From Bacteroidales bacterium (GTDB lineage: Bacteria > Bacteroidota > Bacteroidia > Bacteroidales > UBA1715), in the NCBI GenBank assembly GCA_016714605.1, contig JADKDL010000001.1:372001-436000 (forward strand): a DNA stretch of 64,000 bases, given 5' to 3'. The first letter of the stretch is position 1, and each line of letters begins with the position of its first letter. The notes under the pieces were generated by a model. The model saw only the letters and a list, made by a program, of their open reading frames with translations. It did not search any database and was not told the origin of the DNA. Of the stretch, positions 47,850 through 55,810 are shown piece by piece. Position numbers and translations under genes: made by a program.

Positions 47850-49913
47850 GTGAAAAAGATTAGAATTCCATTTTTGTCAAATGTAAATATCTCATATAGA
47901 GAAATAATATTGGTTAGTGTTATTTTGTTTATGGGACTTTTTTTTCATTTAAGAACAATTGATAAAGAACCACTTTTTACCCACACATGGGCTCAATGCG
48001 ACCGATATGCTTTAGCATTAGGATTTATAGACAATGGCTTTAATTTTTTTCAACCCCAAACCTACAATCTTAATAAACAATTTCCAGATGTTTGGCAAGT
48101 ACCTTCGGAATCAGGTGTCACATCTGTAGATTTCCCTATACATGAATACATAATTGGACTAATCATGTGGTTGCTGAATTCAACATCACCCATGATATTT
48201 AGAATATATATGTTGTTTTTCAGTCTAATAGGGTTGTTTTTCCTTTATAAATTATCATATATTATTACAGAATCATTTATAAAATCTTTATTTATTGTTG
48301 TTTTTGTTGCTACCTCTCCCATATTTGTATATTATCAATCTGGTTTTCTTCCTGCAATTCCTTCACTTTCATGTGCAATTATAGCATTATGCTATTATTT
48401 CAAATTGAAGAAGAACGTATTTCAAAGAAAGTATTTATTTATAAGTCTAATATTTTTTACTGTCTCAGCTTTATTCCGAACGACGTTCTTAATACCTTTA
48501 TTAGCGGTAATTTGTGTAGAGATATTAAATTTTATAAGAAAGAAAAACTCAATTAAACACTTCCTGTTACCTGCAACTATTAGCATTCTAGTAATCGTTT
48601 CTTACTACTATTATAATGCTTATTTGAGGAGTATACATGGTTCGGTTTTTCTAGGGAGTTTTTTGCCACTAAAAACCTACCCAGAATATAAAGCTATTTT
48701 TTTATTAGTCAAAGAAAGATATCAATTTACATATTTTACAGAATTTCAGTATTATGTGTATGGATTGCTACTAGTTTTATCATTGTTTTTTCTTTTTAAA
48801 AATAGGTTTAAAAGTGGTACTGAAAGTAATTCATTGCTTTTAGTAGCATTTGTTGCATTGTTGGGGTGTATGATGTTCTCAATTCTCATGATGGAGCAGT
48901 TTATAAACCATGACTACTATTTCTTAGATAGTTTTTATCTGCCATTTATTTTAATTCTGCTTGCATTTATCTCTCAGATTCCGAACGTTAAAAATAATTA
49001 TGTCAATGGATTATATATTATTTTTGTTGCCTTTTTTGGTGTTTTGTTTTTTTTGAAAGCCGAGAGAGGTTTAAAACATAGGCAACAAATATTACATTGG
49101 GATAGATATACCCTAACCATTAAGAATTTTGCAGGAACTGATACTGTTTTAGATAATAATAACGTTGCCGATACTGCTAAGATTTTGGCAATGGATTCTT
49201 ATGGTCCAAATATTCCTTTTGTACAAATTAAAAGACCAGGATATGCCTTAATGAATGTAAATAGAGAAAATATTGAGAAAGCACTTACTTGGGATTATGA
49301 TTTGGTAGCTTTACAAAAAGAGTATTTTTTGTCGAATGTTTATATTGAAAAACCCGAAATTTTAAATATTCTAGAACCTGTTTTTGAAAGTGATGCTATT
49401 TTGTTTTGTAAAAAAAGAGTATCTAAAGACACCGTGTTAATTAATGATTTCCTTACAATTACCAACTCAAATTGCATTTATAGAGATTCTTTAAATTTTG
49501 ATAAAGATAGTATTTCATCGAAATGGGGTAATGTAAATGTAGTAAAAATAGATAGCTTAGATAATAATTTTTCACATATTGATTCTTTATCAAAATATGG
49601 AATTTCCTATTCAGTATCTAATCTCAAGCTTAAGAATTTAGGTAGAAAAAATCTCCTCGTAAAAGCATCGTTTTTATTCGACAAAGAGATTCGTTTTTGT
49701 GAACTGATACTCGTTGTAAATGTTAAAGGAACTGATATATTGGTACATCCGAAGAGTATACCAGATGTGGTTAGGAAACCTAATATATGGCAAAAAGGTA
49801 ATTTTCTATATGTTCTGCCTGAAATACTTGATAATGAAAACTCAATTGGGTTTTATATACTAAACGGAGAAAATAACTTATATGTAGATGATATAGAGTT
49901 GTTTCTATATTAG
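47850..49913 (+). CDS. GT39/ArnT-like polytopic membrane glycosyltransferase
   Basis: 687 residues with a GTG start (reading frame begins VKKIRIPFLSNV). The first loop carries LFTHTWAQCDRYALALGF and IHEYIIGLIMWLL, placing acidic residues where lipid-linked glycosyltransferases (GT-C fold) bind the donor. About eleven membrane helices run to residue 400. A soluble beta-rich C-terminal domain (about 440-687) may bind carbohydrate or protein. Substrate cannot be read. It follows the GT117 gene, and its last 4 bases overlap the convergent rsgA. Confidence 0.8.
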   Translation: MKKIRIPFLSNVNISYREIILVSVILFMGLFFHLRTIDKEPLFTHTWAQCDRYALALGFIDNGFNFFQPQTYNLNKQFPDVWQVPSESGVTSVDFPIHEYIIGLIMWLLNSTSPMIFRIYMLFFSLIGLFFLYKLSYIITESFIKSLFIVVFVATSPIFVYYQSGFLPAIPSLSCAIIALCYYFKLKKNVFQRKYLFISLIFFTVSALFRTTFLIPLLAVICVEILNFIRKKNSIKHFLLPATISILVIVSYYYYNAYLRSIHGSVFLGSFLPLKTYPEYKAIFLLVKERYQFTYFTEFQYYVYGLLLVLSLFFLFKNRFKSGTESNSLLLVAFVALLGCMMFSILMMEQFINHDYYFLDSFYLPFILILLAFISQIPNVKNNYVNGLYIIFVAFFGVLFFLKAERGLKHRQQILHWDRYTLTIKNFAGTDTVLDNNNVADTAKILAMDSYGPNIPFVQIKRPGYALMNVNRENIEKALTWDYDLVALQKEYFLSNVYIEKPEILNILEPVFESDAILFCKKRVSKDTVLINDFLTITNSNCIYRDSLNFDKDSISSKWGNVNVVKIDSLDNNFSHIDSLSKYGISYSVSNLKLKNLGRKNLLVKASFLFDKEIRFCELILVVNVKGTDILVHPKSIPDVVRKPNIWQKGNFLYVLPEILDNENSIGFYILNGENNLYVDDIELFLY

Positions 49914-50845
49914 AATGCCGCTCTATATTTGTTATCGTCATCGGTTTCCATTAGAGATAGGTAGTTATTATATCTCATTATTGATATTTGACCAGCTTCT
50001 ACAGCTTTTATTACATTACAACCAGGTTCGTGTACGTGTTTGCAGTTGTGAAATTGACAATCTTTAAGTCGTTCAAACATTTCGGGAAAGTAGTGCGAAA
50101 TCTCCCATTTTTCCATATCGAGTAATCCAAAAGCCTTAAGTCCAGGAGTATCTATAATATAACCACCAGATGATAGTTTAAACATTTCGGCAAATGTTGT
50201 AGTGTGTTGCCCTTTTTTGTTGTGTTTAGATACTTCTAATGTTTTAAGATTCAAAGCATTGTCTATAGTATTTACCAATGAAGTCTTGCCAACACCCGAA
50301 TTTCCTGCAAGAAGATTTATCTTATTACACATCAGATTTTTAAGTGTTTCAATATTTTCACCCGTTTTGGCAGAGGTAGCTATAGTACTGTAACCAATAT
50401 TTTCATAAATATCTTTCCATTCATTATATTTTTGCATATCATGGTCGTTGTACAAATCTATTTTATTGAAAATAATTGTAACCGGAATATTATAAGCTTC
50501 TGCCGAAACCAAAAATCTGTCGATAAACAGTGATAAAGTCTCCGGATAATTTATGGTTGCAATAAGATAAGCTCTATCTATGTTAGCTGCAATAATGTGA
50601 GATTGTTTTGAAAGATTTGATGCTTTTCTTATTATATAATTCTTTCGTTCTACTATGGTTGAAATCATACCTGTTCCATCTTTTTCTTGCTCAAAATGAA
50701 CAATATCGCCTACAGCAATAGGATTGGTGCTTTTCAAATTATCTATTCTGAATTTGCCTTTTATTTTGCAATCAACAATCTCACGTTCATCTACAAGAAC
50801 CTTATACCAGCTTCCTGTAGATTTTACAACTATTCCTTCTCTCAT
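49910..50845 (-). CDS. rsgA: Ribosome small-subunit-dependent GTPase RsgA
   Basis: 311 residues. An N-terminal OB-fold (KGKFRIDNLKSTNPIAVGDIV) precedes the circularly permuted GTPase: G4 FNKIDLY, G5 SAKTGENIETL, G1 LLAGNSGVGKTSLVN, G3 DTPGLKAFG. The zinc site is near the C-terminus (CQFHNCKHVHEPGCNV). RsgA acts in 30S maturation. Its ATG overlaps the TGA of the upstream 146-residue gene as ATGA, so the two are translationally coupled. Confidence 0.97.
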   Translation of the reverse strand: MREGIVVKSTGSWYKVLVDEREIVDCKIKGKFRIDNLKSTNPIAVGDIVHFEQEKDGTGMISTIVERKNYIIRKASNLSKQSHIIAANIDRAYLIATINYPETLSLFIDRFLVSAEAYNIPVTIIFNKIDLYNDHDMQKYNEWKDIYENIGYSTIATSAKTGENIETLKNLMCNKINLLAGNSGVGKTSLVNTIDNALNLKTLEVSKHNKKGQHTTTFAEMFKLSSGGYIIDTPGLKAFGLLDMEKWEISHYFPEMFERLKDCQFHNCKHVHEPGCNVIKAVEAGQISIMRYNNYLSLMETDDDNKYRAAF

Positions 50846-51282
50846 TTATTATTATTTACCGTAATAGATTCTACTCCTTTTTCAAAAAATAGGTGTGTAT
50901 ATTTATCGAAAAGCTCTTCTGTTTTTTGCTCATGTTCTTTTGGGCTCAAATCTCCTAATTTATCAAGATCTCTTTGAACAAATACTGAAGCTAATTCTTC
51001 AATAAAGCAAACAGAGTCATATTCTGATATTAGTTCGCTCATCTCTTCTTCAAACTCTATATTAGCAGCAAATTCATCCAACTCCTTGTCGTATTCAATT
51101 ATGTCGTTAAAACCTTCCTCGTATGCTTTTGCATAAATAAGTTGGTGTACTTCTGTTAAAAGCATTGGATCATTGCCTTTTTTATTTGCATTAGCCATCC
51201 ATTCTCCTAAATAGGCTAAACGCAATAAATCATCGTACTCTTCGGGACTAAATTCTAGTGTAATTTTCGTATTAGTATTCAT
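50842..51282 (-). CDS. Acidic conserved hypothetical protein coupled to rsgA
   Basis: 146 residues, strongly acidic, with no signal or membrane segment. The N-terminal half (TLEFSPEEYDDLLRLAYLGEWMANAN) is helical; the middle has DIIEYDKELDEFAANIEFEEE, given here as two stretches DIIEYDKELDEF and AANIEFEEEM. The stop overlaps the rsgA ATG as ATGA. I do not recognise a family with known function. Coupling to rsgA suggests a link to ribosome assembly, but that is inference. Confidence 0.75.
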   Translation of the reverse strand: MNTNTKITLEFSPEEYDDLLRLAYLGEWMANANKKGNDPMLLTEVHQLIYAKAYEEGFNDIIEYDKELDEFAANIEFEEEMSELISEYDSVCFIEELASVFVQRDLDKLGDLSPKEHEQKTEELFDKYTHLFFEKGVESITVNNNK

Positions 51283-51364
51283 AAGCTTTAATGTATTGTT
51301 TGTTTGAAGTTTAATTTAAAATTCTATATTTTTCATTAATTTGCAAAAATAAAATGAAACTGAT

Positions 51365-52126
51365 ATGACAAAGATAGTATCTTATAATGTAAACGGAATA
51401 AGGTCGGCAATAAATAAAGGTTTTTTTGAATGGCTTAGGTCCGAAAATCCCGATATTATTCATATTCAAGAAACCAAAGCAATGCAAGAGCAAGTAGATT
51501 GTTTCCCATTATATGAAATGGGATATGAAATATTTTGGAATGCCGCTCAAAAGAAAGGATATAGTGGGGTGGCTACATTTACTAAAATAAAACCTAAAAA
51601 TGTGCAAATAGGTATTGGTCATGAATTATTTGATTCTGAAGGTAGATTTATAAGACTAGATTTTGATGATTATGTGCTTATAAACTCCTACTTTCCAAGT
51701 GGCACAACCGGCGATGTGAGACAAGCTGTAAAGGAAGAGTATTTGGAGAGTGCATTCAACTATTGTAAGGATCTGTTGGTAGATAATAAAAATGTAATTT
51801 TGTCGGGCGATTTTAATATCTGTCATAAACCCATTGATATAAACCATCCTGAACGTCATAAGAATACATCAGGATTTCTGCCCCATGAGAGAGAATGGAT
51901 GGATAGAATGATGAATTTAGGATTTATAGACAGTTTTAGAAAGTATAATGATCAAAGTCAAATGTATTCATGGTGGAGTTATAGAGCAGGTTCGAGAGAG
52001 AAAAATTTAGGATGGCGTATCGATTATCATTTAGTAAGCGAAAATCTTACTAGTAGATTGCATAATGCCAAAATATTACCAGATGTTGTGCACTCCGATC
52101 ATTGTCCGGTAGTGGTTGAAATTTGA
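51365..52126 (+). CDS. xth: Exodeoxyribonuclease III
   Basis: 253 residues. The endonuclease/exonuclease/phosphatase signature is complete: KIVSYNVNGIRSA, HIQETKA (metal-binding Glu), YFPSG, VILSGDFNICH (catalytic Asp and Asn), SWWSYRAGSREKNLGWRIDYHL and VHSDHCPVV (catalytic His). The enzyme repairs abasic sites and 3'-blocked ends. It is monocistronic; an 82-base gap precedes the accessory Imm44-like gene. Confidence 0.97.
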   Translation: MTKIVSYNVNGIRSAINKGFFEWLRSENPDIIHIQETKAMQEQVDCFPLYEMGYEIFWNAAQKKGYSGVATFTKIKPKNVQIGIGHELFDSEGRFIRLDFDDYVLINSYFPSGTTGDVRQAVKEEYLESAFNYCKDLLVDNKNVILSGDFNICHKPIDINHPERHKNTSGFLPHEREWMDRMMNLGFIDSFRKYNDQSQMYSWWSYRAGSREKNLGWRIDYHLVSENLTSRLHNAKILPDVVHSDHCPVVVEI

Positions 52127-52208
52127 TTTATTGAAATTTCAATTAACTCTATTTCTGTGTTATACATATTTTGAAAAGACAATATAAACTTGTTGAATTA
52201 TAGAATTA

Positions 52209-52652
52209 ATGGAAATTGGCTTAGCAATAATTGGAAACATAGATCAATCTAAATCAGATTTGATAATTACTTTATCAGATGAGCTGAAAGAAGGATTTAA
52301 AAATAAAAATTATGGTGCTAGTATAAAATCTTACACCATTGGTGTAGTTTGCGTTGCACCGCAATTTGAACAGTTCTTTAAAGAAACAAAACCAAAATAT
52401 ACTAAAGGGAAAAAGATAATTAATCCGGATGGTATACCTTTTACGCTTGAAGACAGCTTTGAGTATAGTATTAAAATAGATTTTGATGATTTTACAAAGG
52501 CAGACAAACTAGCTGCTTTAAAAATTATAACCAAAGAAATTTTATTTTCTCTCAAAGTGCTAGATGAATTGAAAGGAAAGTTTAAGGACTTTAATACAAT
52601 TAAATTCAAGGAAGACTTAGAACTATTTTTTAAAGAAAGAAAATTAGTATAA
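52209..52652 (+). CDS. Imm44-like putative immunity protein
   Basis: 147 residues, soluble. The pattern YGASIKSYTIGVVCVAP, followed by a charged insertion and FEYSIKIDFDDFTKADK, then a helix (ALKIITKEILFSLKVL) matches my memory of the Imm44 family of polymorphic-toxin immunity proteins, but I could not test this. It is the first gene of the accessory island, nine bases before the RAYT element. No toxin gene precedes it (xth is upstream), so it would be an orphan immunity gene. Confidence 0.45.
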   Translation: MEIGLAIIGNIDQSKSDLIITLSDELKEGFKNKNYGASIKSYTIGVVCVAPQFEQFFKETKPKYTKGKKIINPDGIPFTLEDSFEYSIKIDFDDFTKADKLAALKIITKEILFSLKVLDELKGKFKDFNTIKFKEDLELFFKERKLV

Positions 52653-52666
52653 TACAAAAGCGCCGC

Positions 52667-52691
52667 TAATTTGGTTTTGCAACCCAAATTA
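52667..52691. repeat. Left outer hairpin of the RAYT element
   Basis: Arms TAATTTGG and CCAAATTA enclose TTTTGCAAC. The core matches that of the right outer hairpin, apart from differences at the arm ends. Confidence 0.75.
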
Positions 52692-52719
52692 TTGAATTAA
52701 AGAATATTAATAGTAGAGA

Positions 52720-52737
52720 AGGGCTTGTAACCCGGCA
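52720..52737. repeat. Left inner REP-like hairpin
   Basis: Read on the minus strand it is TGCCGGGTTACAAGCCCT, a hairpin with arms GGGTT/AGCCC (one wobble) and loop ACA, preceded by TGCC. The same motif recurs at 53373-53390 in the opposite orientation. Confidence 0.7.
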
Positions 52738-52783
52738 AAATAAACGGTGTAAATAATTCAAAGGGAATGCTTACATTTGTTTT

Positions 52784-53344
52784 ATGGGCACAAAAGGTAC
52801 AACAAGTTATAAAATAGGCGACCCAAACGCATTGCATTACATAACTATTGCTGTGGTAGAATGGCTTGATATATTTACAAGGCGTAATTACAAAGATATA
52901 ATTATTGAAAGTCTTGCATATTGCCGTAAAGAAAAGGGGTTTGAATTATTTGGATATGTAATAATGACCAATCATATACATTTAATATGTCGTGCAAAAG
53001 AAGGTTTTGAATTATCTGATATTTTGAGAGATTTTAAACGACACACAGCAAAATATATCATAAAAGAAATACAGGAAAATTCACAGGAGAGCCGCAGGGA
53101 TTGGCTTTTAGAAATACTACAAAATGCAGGAGATAAAAATAGTAAAAATAAAACTTACCAGTTTTGGCGACAAGACAATCATCCAATAGTATTGTGCAAA
53201 CCCAAAACAATACAACAGAAATTGAAATACATACATTTCAATCCTGTAGAGGATGGTTATGTGGCTAATCCAGAGGATTATATATATAGCAGCGCAAGAA
53301 ATTATGCTGCTATAGAAAATATTTTAGAAATTGACTATATTTGA
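52784..53344 (+). CDS. REP-associated tyrosine transposase (Y1/HUH)
   Basis: 186 residues. The HUH metal site is visible as MTNHIHLI (HIH at residues 64-66). The C-terminal part has KYIHFNPVEDGYV and DYIYSSARNYA, typical of Bacteroidota RAYT proteins; the catalytic Tyr lies among these. The family moves or copies small single-stranded DNA hairpins. The gene lies within an element bounded by inverted hairpin pairs, which supports activity on these ends. The reading frame is intact. Confidence 0.88.
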   Translation: MGTKGTTSYKIGDPNALHYITIAVVEWLDIFTRRNYKDIIIESLAYCRKEKGFELFGYVIMTNHIHLICRAKEGFELSDILRDFKRHTAKYIIKEIQENSQESRRDWLLEILQNAGDKNSKNKTYQFWRQDNHPIVLCKPKTIQQKLKYIHFNPVEDGYVANPEDYIYSSARNYAAIENILEIDYI

Positions 53345-53372
53345 GTTGTAGAATTTAGTTTATACGTTTTAT

Positions 53373-53390
53373 TGCCGTGCTACAAGCACT
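53373..53390. repeat. Right inner REP-like hairpin
   Basis: TGCCGTGCTACAAGCACT has arms GTGCT/AGCAC and loop ACA with a conserved TGCC in front. It is the inverted counterpart of the repeat at 52720-52737, with compensating base changes in the arms. Confidence 0.72.
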
Positions 53391-53411
53391 ACTTTAGTAA
53401 AAAAATGAAAA

Positions 53412-53434
53412 CGTTTGGGTTGCAAACCCAAACG
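53412..53434. repeat. Right outer hairpin of the RAYT element
   Basis: A perfect hairpin with ten-base arms CGTTTGGGTT around GCA. Its core TTTGGGTTGCAA is shared with the left outer hairpin. Confidence 0.8.
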
Positions 53435-53442
53435 AGCGGGGG

Positions 53443-53685
53443 ATTAATGATTTTTATAATAGAAACACTAATGGAAAATATTATGATAAAGTTGCTATAT
53501 ATAAGGCAACAAGCTCACAAATAATTAGAGGTTACAACACAGCTGTAAACTATGCAAAATCAGATTATTTCCTTATTGGAAATAGTTGTACAACATTAGT
53601 TAATGCTTCAATGAGTTCAGCTTACTATTCTAGTACATTAACGACTGTACCCAAAATTAATTTTTATTTTAGAAAATTATCATAG
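53443..53685 (+). pseudogene. C-terminal fragment of a larger protein, possibly a polymorphic toxin tip
   Basis: An open frame of about 80 codons ending at TAG 53683-53685 has no start codon; in-frame codons upstream belong to the RAYT element and stop at 53398. It reads INDFYNRNTNGKYYDKVAIY, then SDYFLIGNSCTTLVNASMSS. The N-S-C-T-T-L-V-N segment recalls the Cys motif in papain-like toxin or Rhs C-terminal domains (N-C-T-T-F-V). The 5' part is missing, with the element abutting the break. The toxin assignment is a guess from this short motif. Confidence 0.5.
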
Positions 53686-53701
53686 ATTTCTTTCAATAAT
53701 T

Positions 53702-54244
53702 TTGATTTCGATTTTCCTATTAGCTTTTATTGTTTTCAAAAATGTATCTAACATTTTTATGGATAAAATTTCAAGCAATTATAATGTTCCTGTTTTACCT
53801 TCAAGCAGTAAGAGTTCAGAAGAGCAAGGTTTATTATTAGCAAGATATAAGCCGAGTCAGGATAAAATAGTAATAAATGGAGAAGCTTTTTTAATTTTAG
53901 ATGCTTGGACTTCTTATTGGTTTTTAATAAGCAAAAATTCAAAAACAATTAATAAAAATATGTATGAGTTTTTAGTTTTAATTAGAAATGAAGAAACCGG
54001 AGAGTATTGTAAATTAAAGAATGAATTTGAATATTGTAAAACATGTGAAAATGAATTTATACACATTAGAAATTTTGTGGAATATAATGGAAAAAAATAT
54101 GGATACACAAATGGTGTAGGAAAAACTAATGATTTTTTAAGTATAGACTTTATATCAGAAAATAAACCTATACCGCCTGATACAATTACATTTGAGTTTA
54201 AAAACATAGATAAAAGTACTGTTGTTAATTTTATAAAGGAATAA
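53702..54244 (+). CDS. Hypothetical protein with N-terminal membrane anchor, downstream of the toxin-like fragment
   Basis: 180 residues from a TTG; no ATG precedes the first membrane segment (ISIFLLAFIVFKNVSNIF), and in the same frame the hydrophobic stretch extends further upstream, so the true start may lie near 53660-53690 or have been altered. The soluble part holds EFEYCKTCENEFIHIRNF and KIVINGEAFLILDAWTSYWF. I do not recognise a family. The position directly after a toxin-like C-terminal fragment would fit an immunity protein, but this is positional inference only. Confidence 0.5.
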   Translation: MISIFLLAFIVFKNVSNIFMDKISSNYNVPVLPSSSKSSEEQGLLLARYKPSQDKIVINGEAFLILDAWTSYWFLISKNSKTINKNMYEFLVLIRNEETGEYCKLKNEFEYCKTCENEFIHIRNFVEYNGKKYGYTNGVGKTNDFLSIDFISENKPIPPDTITFEFKNIDKSTVVNFIKE

Positions 54245-54259
54245 TTGGTTCCTTGTTCA

Positions 54260-54303
54260 GCGAAGCGTCCTCGCTTCGTCGCAGCTATCAAGGCCTCTGG
54301 CCT
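54260..54303. repeat. Two adjacent palindromes (REP-like)
   Basis: The hairpin CGAAGCG/CGCTTCG (54261-54278, loop TCCT) is followed by AGGCC/GGCCT (54291-54303, loop TCT). Both are GC-rich compared with the surrounding sequence and resemble dispersed repetitive palindromes of Bacteroidota genomes. Confidence 0.6.
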
Positions 54304-54362
54304 GTAAATAAAAATGTCTGAATCTTGATTTATAGGATTTATAGATTAACATTTTTTTTTGA

Positions 54363-54392
54363 AAACGTCAGTGAAGGAACTGGCGTTTTTTC
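54363..54392 (+). terminator. Terminator after the 53702-54244 gene
   Basis: Stem AACGTCAGT/ACTGGCGTT (one wobble pair) with a six-base loop and a following T-run, 119 bases past the stop. Confidence 0.7.
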
Positions 54393-54513
54393 TAGGTTTG
54401 TTTATCTTAGGTTAATTGGTTGTTTTTGAATCCTTATCGGCATTACAATAATTTTCAATTTAATTCATTATAAACTTAGATTTTAGGGCTACGCCCAAAC
54501 TTTGATTTGACAC

Positions 54514-54543
54514 TGTAGAGAAAATTCATGAATTTTCTTTACA
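54514..54543. repeat. Palindrome copy 1, left of the Rpn gene
   Basis: A near-perfect 30-base palindrome beginning TGTAGAGAAAATTC, with one mismatch in the distal arm (CTTTACA in place of CTCTACA). The central 26 bases are the same as in the copy at 55811-55838 save for that position. Confidence 0.85.
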
Positions 54544-54598
54544 CTGCAAAAGGTAGTTTATTGCAAATTCTGTCATTCACCGCCTTGCACAGCATCTC

Positions 54599-54624
54599 CT
54601 GTAGAGACGCACGGACGTGCGTCT
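54599..54624. repeat. GTAGAGA-headed GC-rich palindrome
   Basis: TGTAGAGACGCACG, then GA, then CGTGCGTCT: nine-base perfect arms around a two-base loop. It shares the TGTAGAGA head with the palindromes at 54514 and 55811 but has a different arm sequence. Confidence 0.75.
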
Positions 54625-54772
54625 TAAAAATGACAGAATCATGATTTTTATGATAAAAAGATATCCATGATTTTTTGTATATTTGCATTACATTCTTGTT
54701 TAAATGCTTAATTTTGAGCGTCTAATAAACAATGTAAAACAGTTTCAAATCTCCTCATTTTCAAATTGTCTT

Positions 54773-55804
54773 ATGAAAATCATCAACCCACTATACGACA
54801 ACGCCTTCAAGTACCTGATGGACAATGAGCAAATTGCCAAAATGGTATTGAGCATTATTTTGGGTGAAACGGTACTGTCGCTGCAATCAAAGCCCCAAGA
54901 AACACAACTATTTACTGATACTACCAGAAAAACTGCGCGATACGATTTTAAAGCAATCATACGCGGAAACGACAACCTAGAACGCACCATACTCATTGAA
55001 CTGCAAAAATACAAACATCCCGATCCAATAATGCGATTCAGGGAGTATCTTGCAGAAAACTACCGTAAAGAAGAAACCATAATCACCAGCAGCGGCGAAG
55101 AACAAAAACAAGCCCTGCCAATTGTAACTATCTATATACTAGGCTACCAAATCACACAGGCAGACATACTTGCACTGCAAGTAGGCAGACATGTAAAAGA
55201 CCTTATTTGGGATACCCCTATTACAGAAAAACTAGATTTCGTAGAACTGCTTACCCATGTGTGTTTTATATTCCAAGTAGGTGTAAAACCGGAAAAATTG
55301 CGAGGCACCAGACTAGAATATTTCCTAAGTCTGTTCTCTCAAAAGCTGCATGGCGAAGAAGCTAACTACCTAATAGATATTGAGCTAGATGAAACTGCAA
55401 AAAAAGACAAGCACATAGGAGAAATAGTAAAATACCTGAACCAAGCTACCCTTGATGAAGGCATGGTGCGTAGTCTCAAATACGAAGCACAGTTCGAAAA
55501 AGGTGTTCGCACCATAGAGCAAGAGCTTAAAGATATGTTAATTGCAAAAGAAACTGCCCTTGCAAAAGAAGCAGAAGCAAACAAAAAAGCAGAAAAAGAA
55601 CGTGCAGAAAAAGAAGCCGCTTTAAAAAAAGAAGCAGAAGCAATTGCAGAAAAAGAAGCAGCACTCAAAAATGAATCAGAAGCCATTTCAAAAATTACTA
55701 ATCTAGTATTCAATCTGCATGCTAACAATTTATCAAAAGAAAATATTTCAGCAATGACTGGATTGAGTTTAGCAGAAGTAGAAGCTATTTTAAAAAGCAA
55801 ATAA
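54773..55804 (+). CDS. Rpn-family recombination-promoting nuclease / PD-(D/E)XK transposase-like protein
   Basis: 343 residues from ATG 54773 (MKIINPLYDNAFKYLMDNEQ), which is the family start; an upstream ATG at 54704 gives 23 extra residues unlike the family. The nuclease core has ARYDFKAIIRG and TILIELQKYKHPDPIMRFREYL, which supply the D-(E)-x-K-like pattern. The C-terminal part is a long Ala/Glu/Lys coiled coil (about 250-310) ending in a helical NLSKENISAMTGLSLAEVE segment. The codon use is richer in C than that of its neighbours. The gene lies between copies of one palindrome (54514-54543 and 55811-55838), suggesting a mobile or recombination-prone unit. In-frame and intact. Confidence 0.88.
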   Translation: MKIINPLYDNAFKYLMDNEQIAKMVLSIILGETVLSLQSKPQETQLFTDTTRKTARYDFKAIIRGNDNLERTILIELQKYKHPDPIMRFREYLAENYRKEETIITSSGEEQKQALPIVTIYILGYQITQADILALQVGRHVKDLIWDTPITEKLDFVELLTHVCFIFQVGVKPEKLRGTRLEYFLSLFSQKLHGEEANYLIDIELDETAKKDKHIGEIVKYLNQATLDEGMVRSLKYEAQFEKGVRTIEQELKDMLIAKETALAKEAEANKKAEKERAEKEAALKKEAEAIAEKEAALKNESEAISKITNLVFNLHANNLSKENISAMTGLSLAEVEAILKSK

Positions 55805-55810
55805 ATATCG

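Larger units (their letters stand above)
52661..53441 (+). mobile_element. RAYT-type mobile element with inverted hairpin ends
   Basis: About 780 bases bearing the transposase at 52784-53344. The outer ends are imperfect inverted copies: CGCCGCTAATTTGG at the left, and CCAAACGAGCGGGGG at the right. Each side carries two hairpins in mirrored order: outer hairpins at 52667-52691 and 53412-53434, and inner hairpins at 52720-52737 and 53373-53390. This arrangement matches REP-like elements recognised by REP-associated tyrosine transposases, where hairpins at the ends are cut as single strands. The boundaries are read from the end of the inverted similarity and have an uncertainty of a few bases. 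Confidence 0.7.
54313..54772. other. Gene-free region rich in degenerate repeats upstream of the Rpn gene
   Basis: About 460 bases with no gene. Two similar A/T-rich tracts containing TCTGAATCTTGATTTA (54319 on) and ACAGAATCATGATTTTTA (54632 on) look like decayed copies of one dispersed repeat. GGGC/GCCC around TAC lies at 54486-54496. The palindromes at 54514-54543 and 54599-54624 are listed separately. Confidence 0.55.

Noticed and set aside
54704..54772. N-terminal extension of the Rpn protein
   Set aside because: The extra 23 residues are unlike the family, which begins at MKIINPLYDNAFKYLM.
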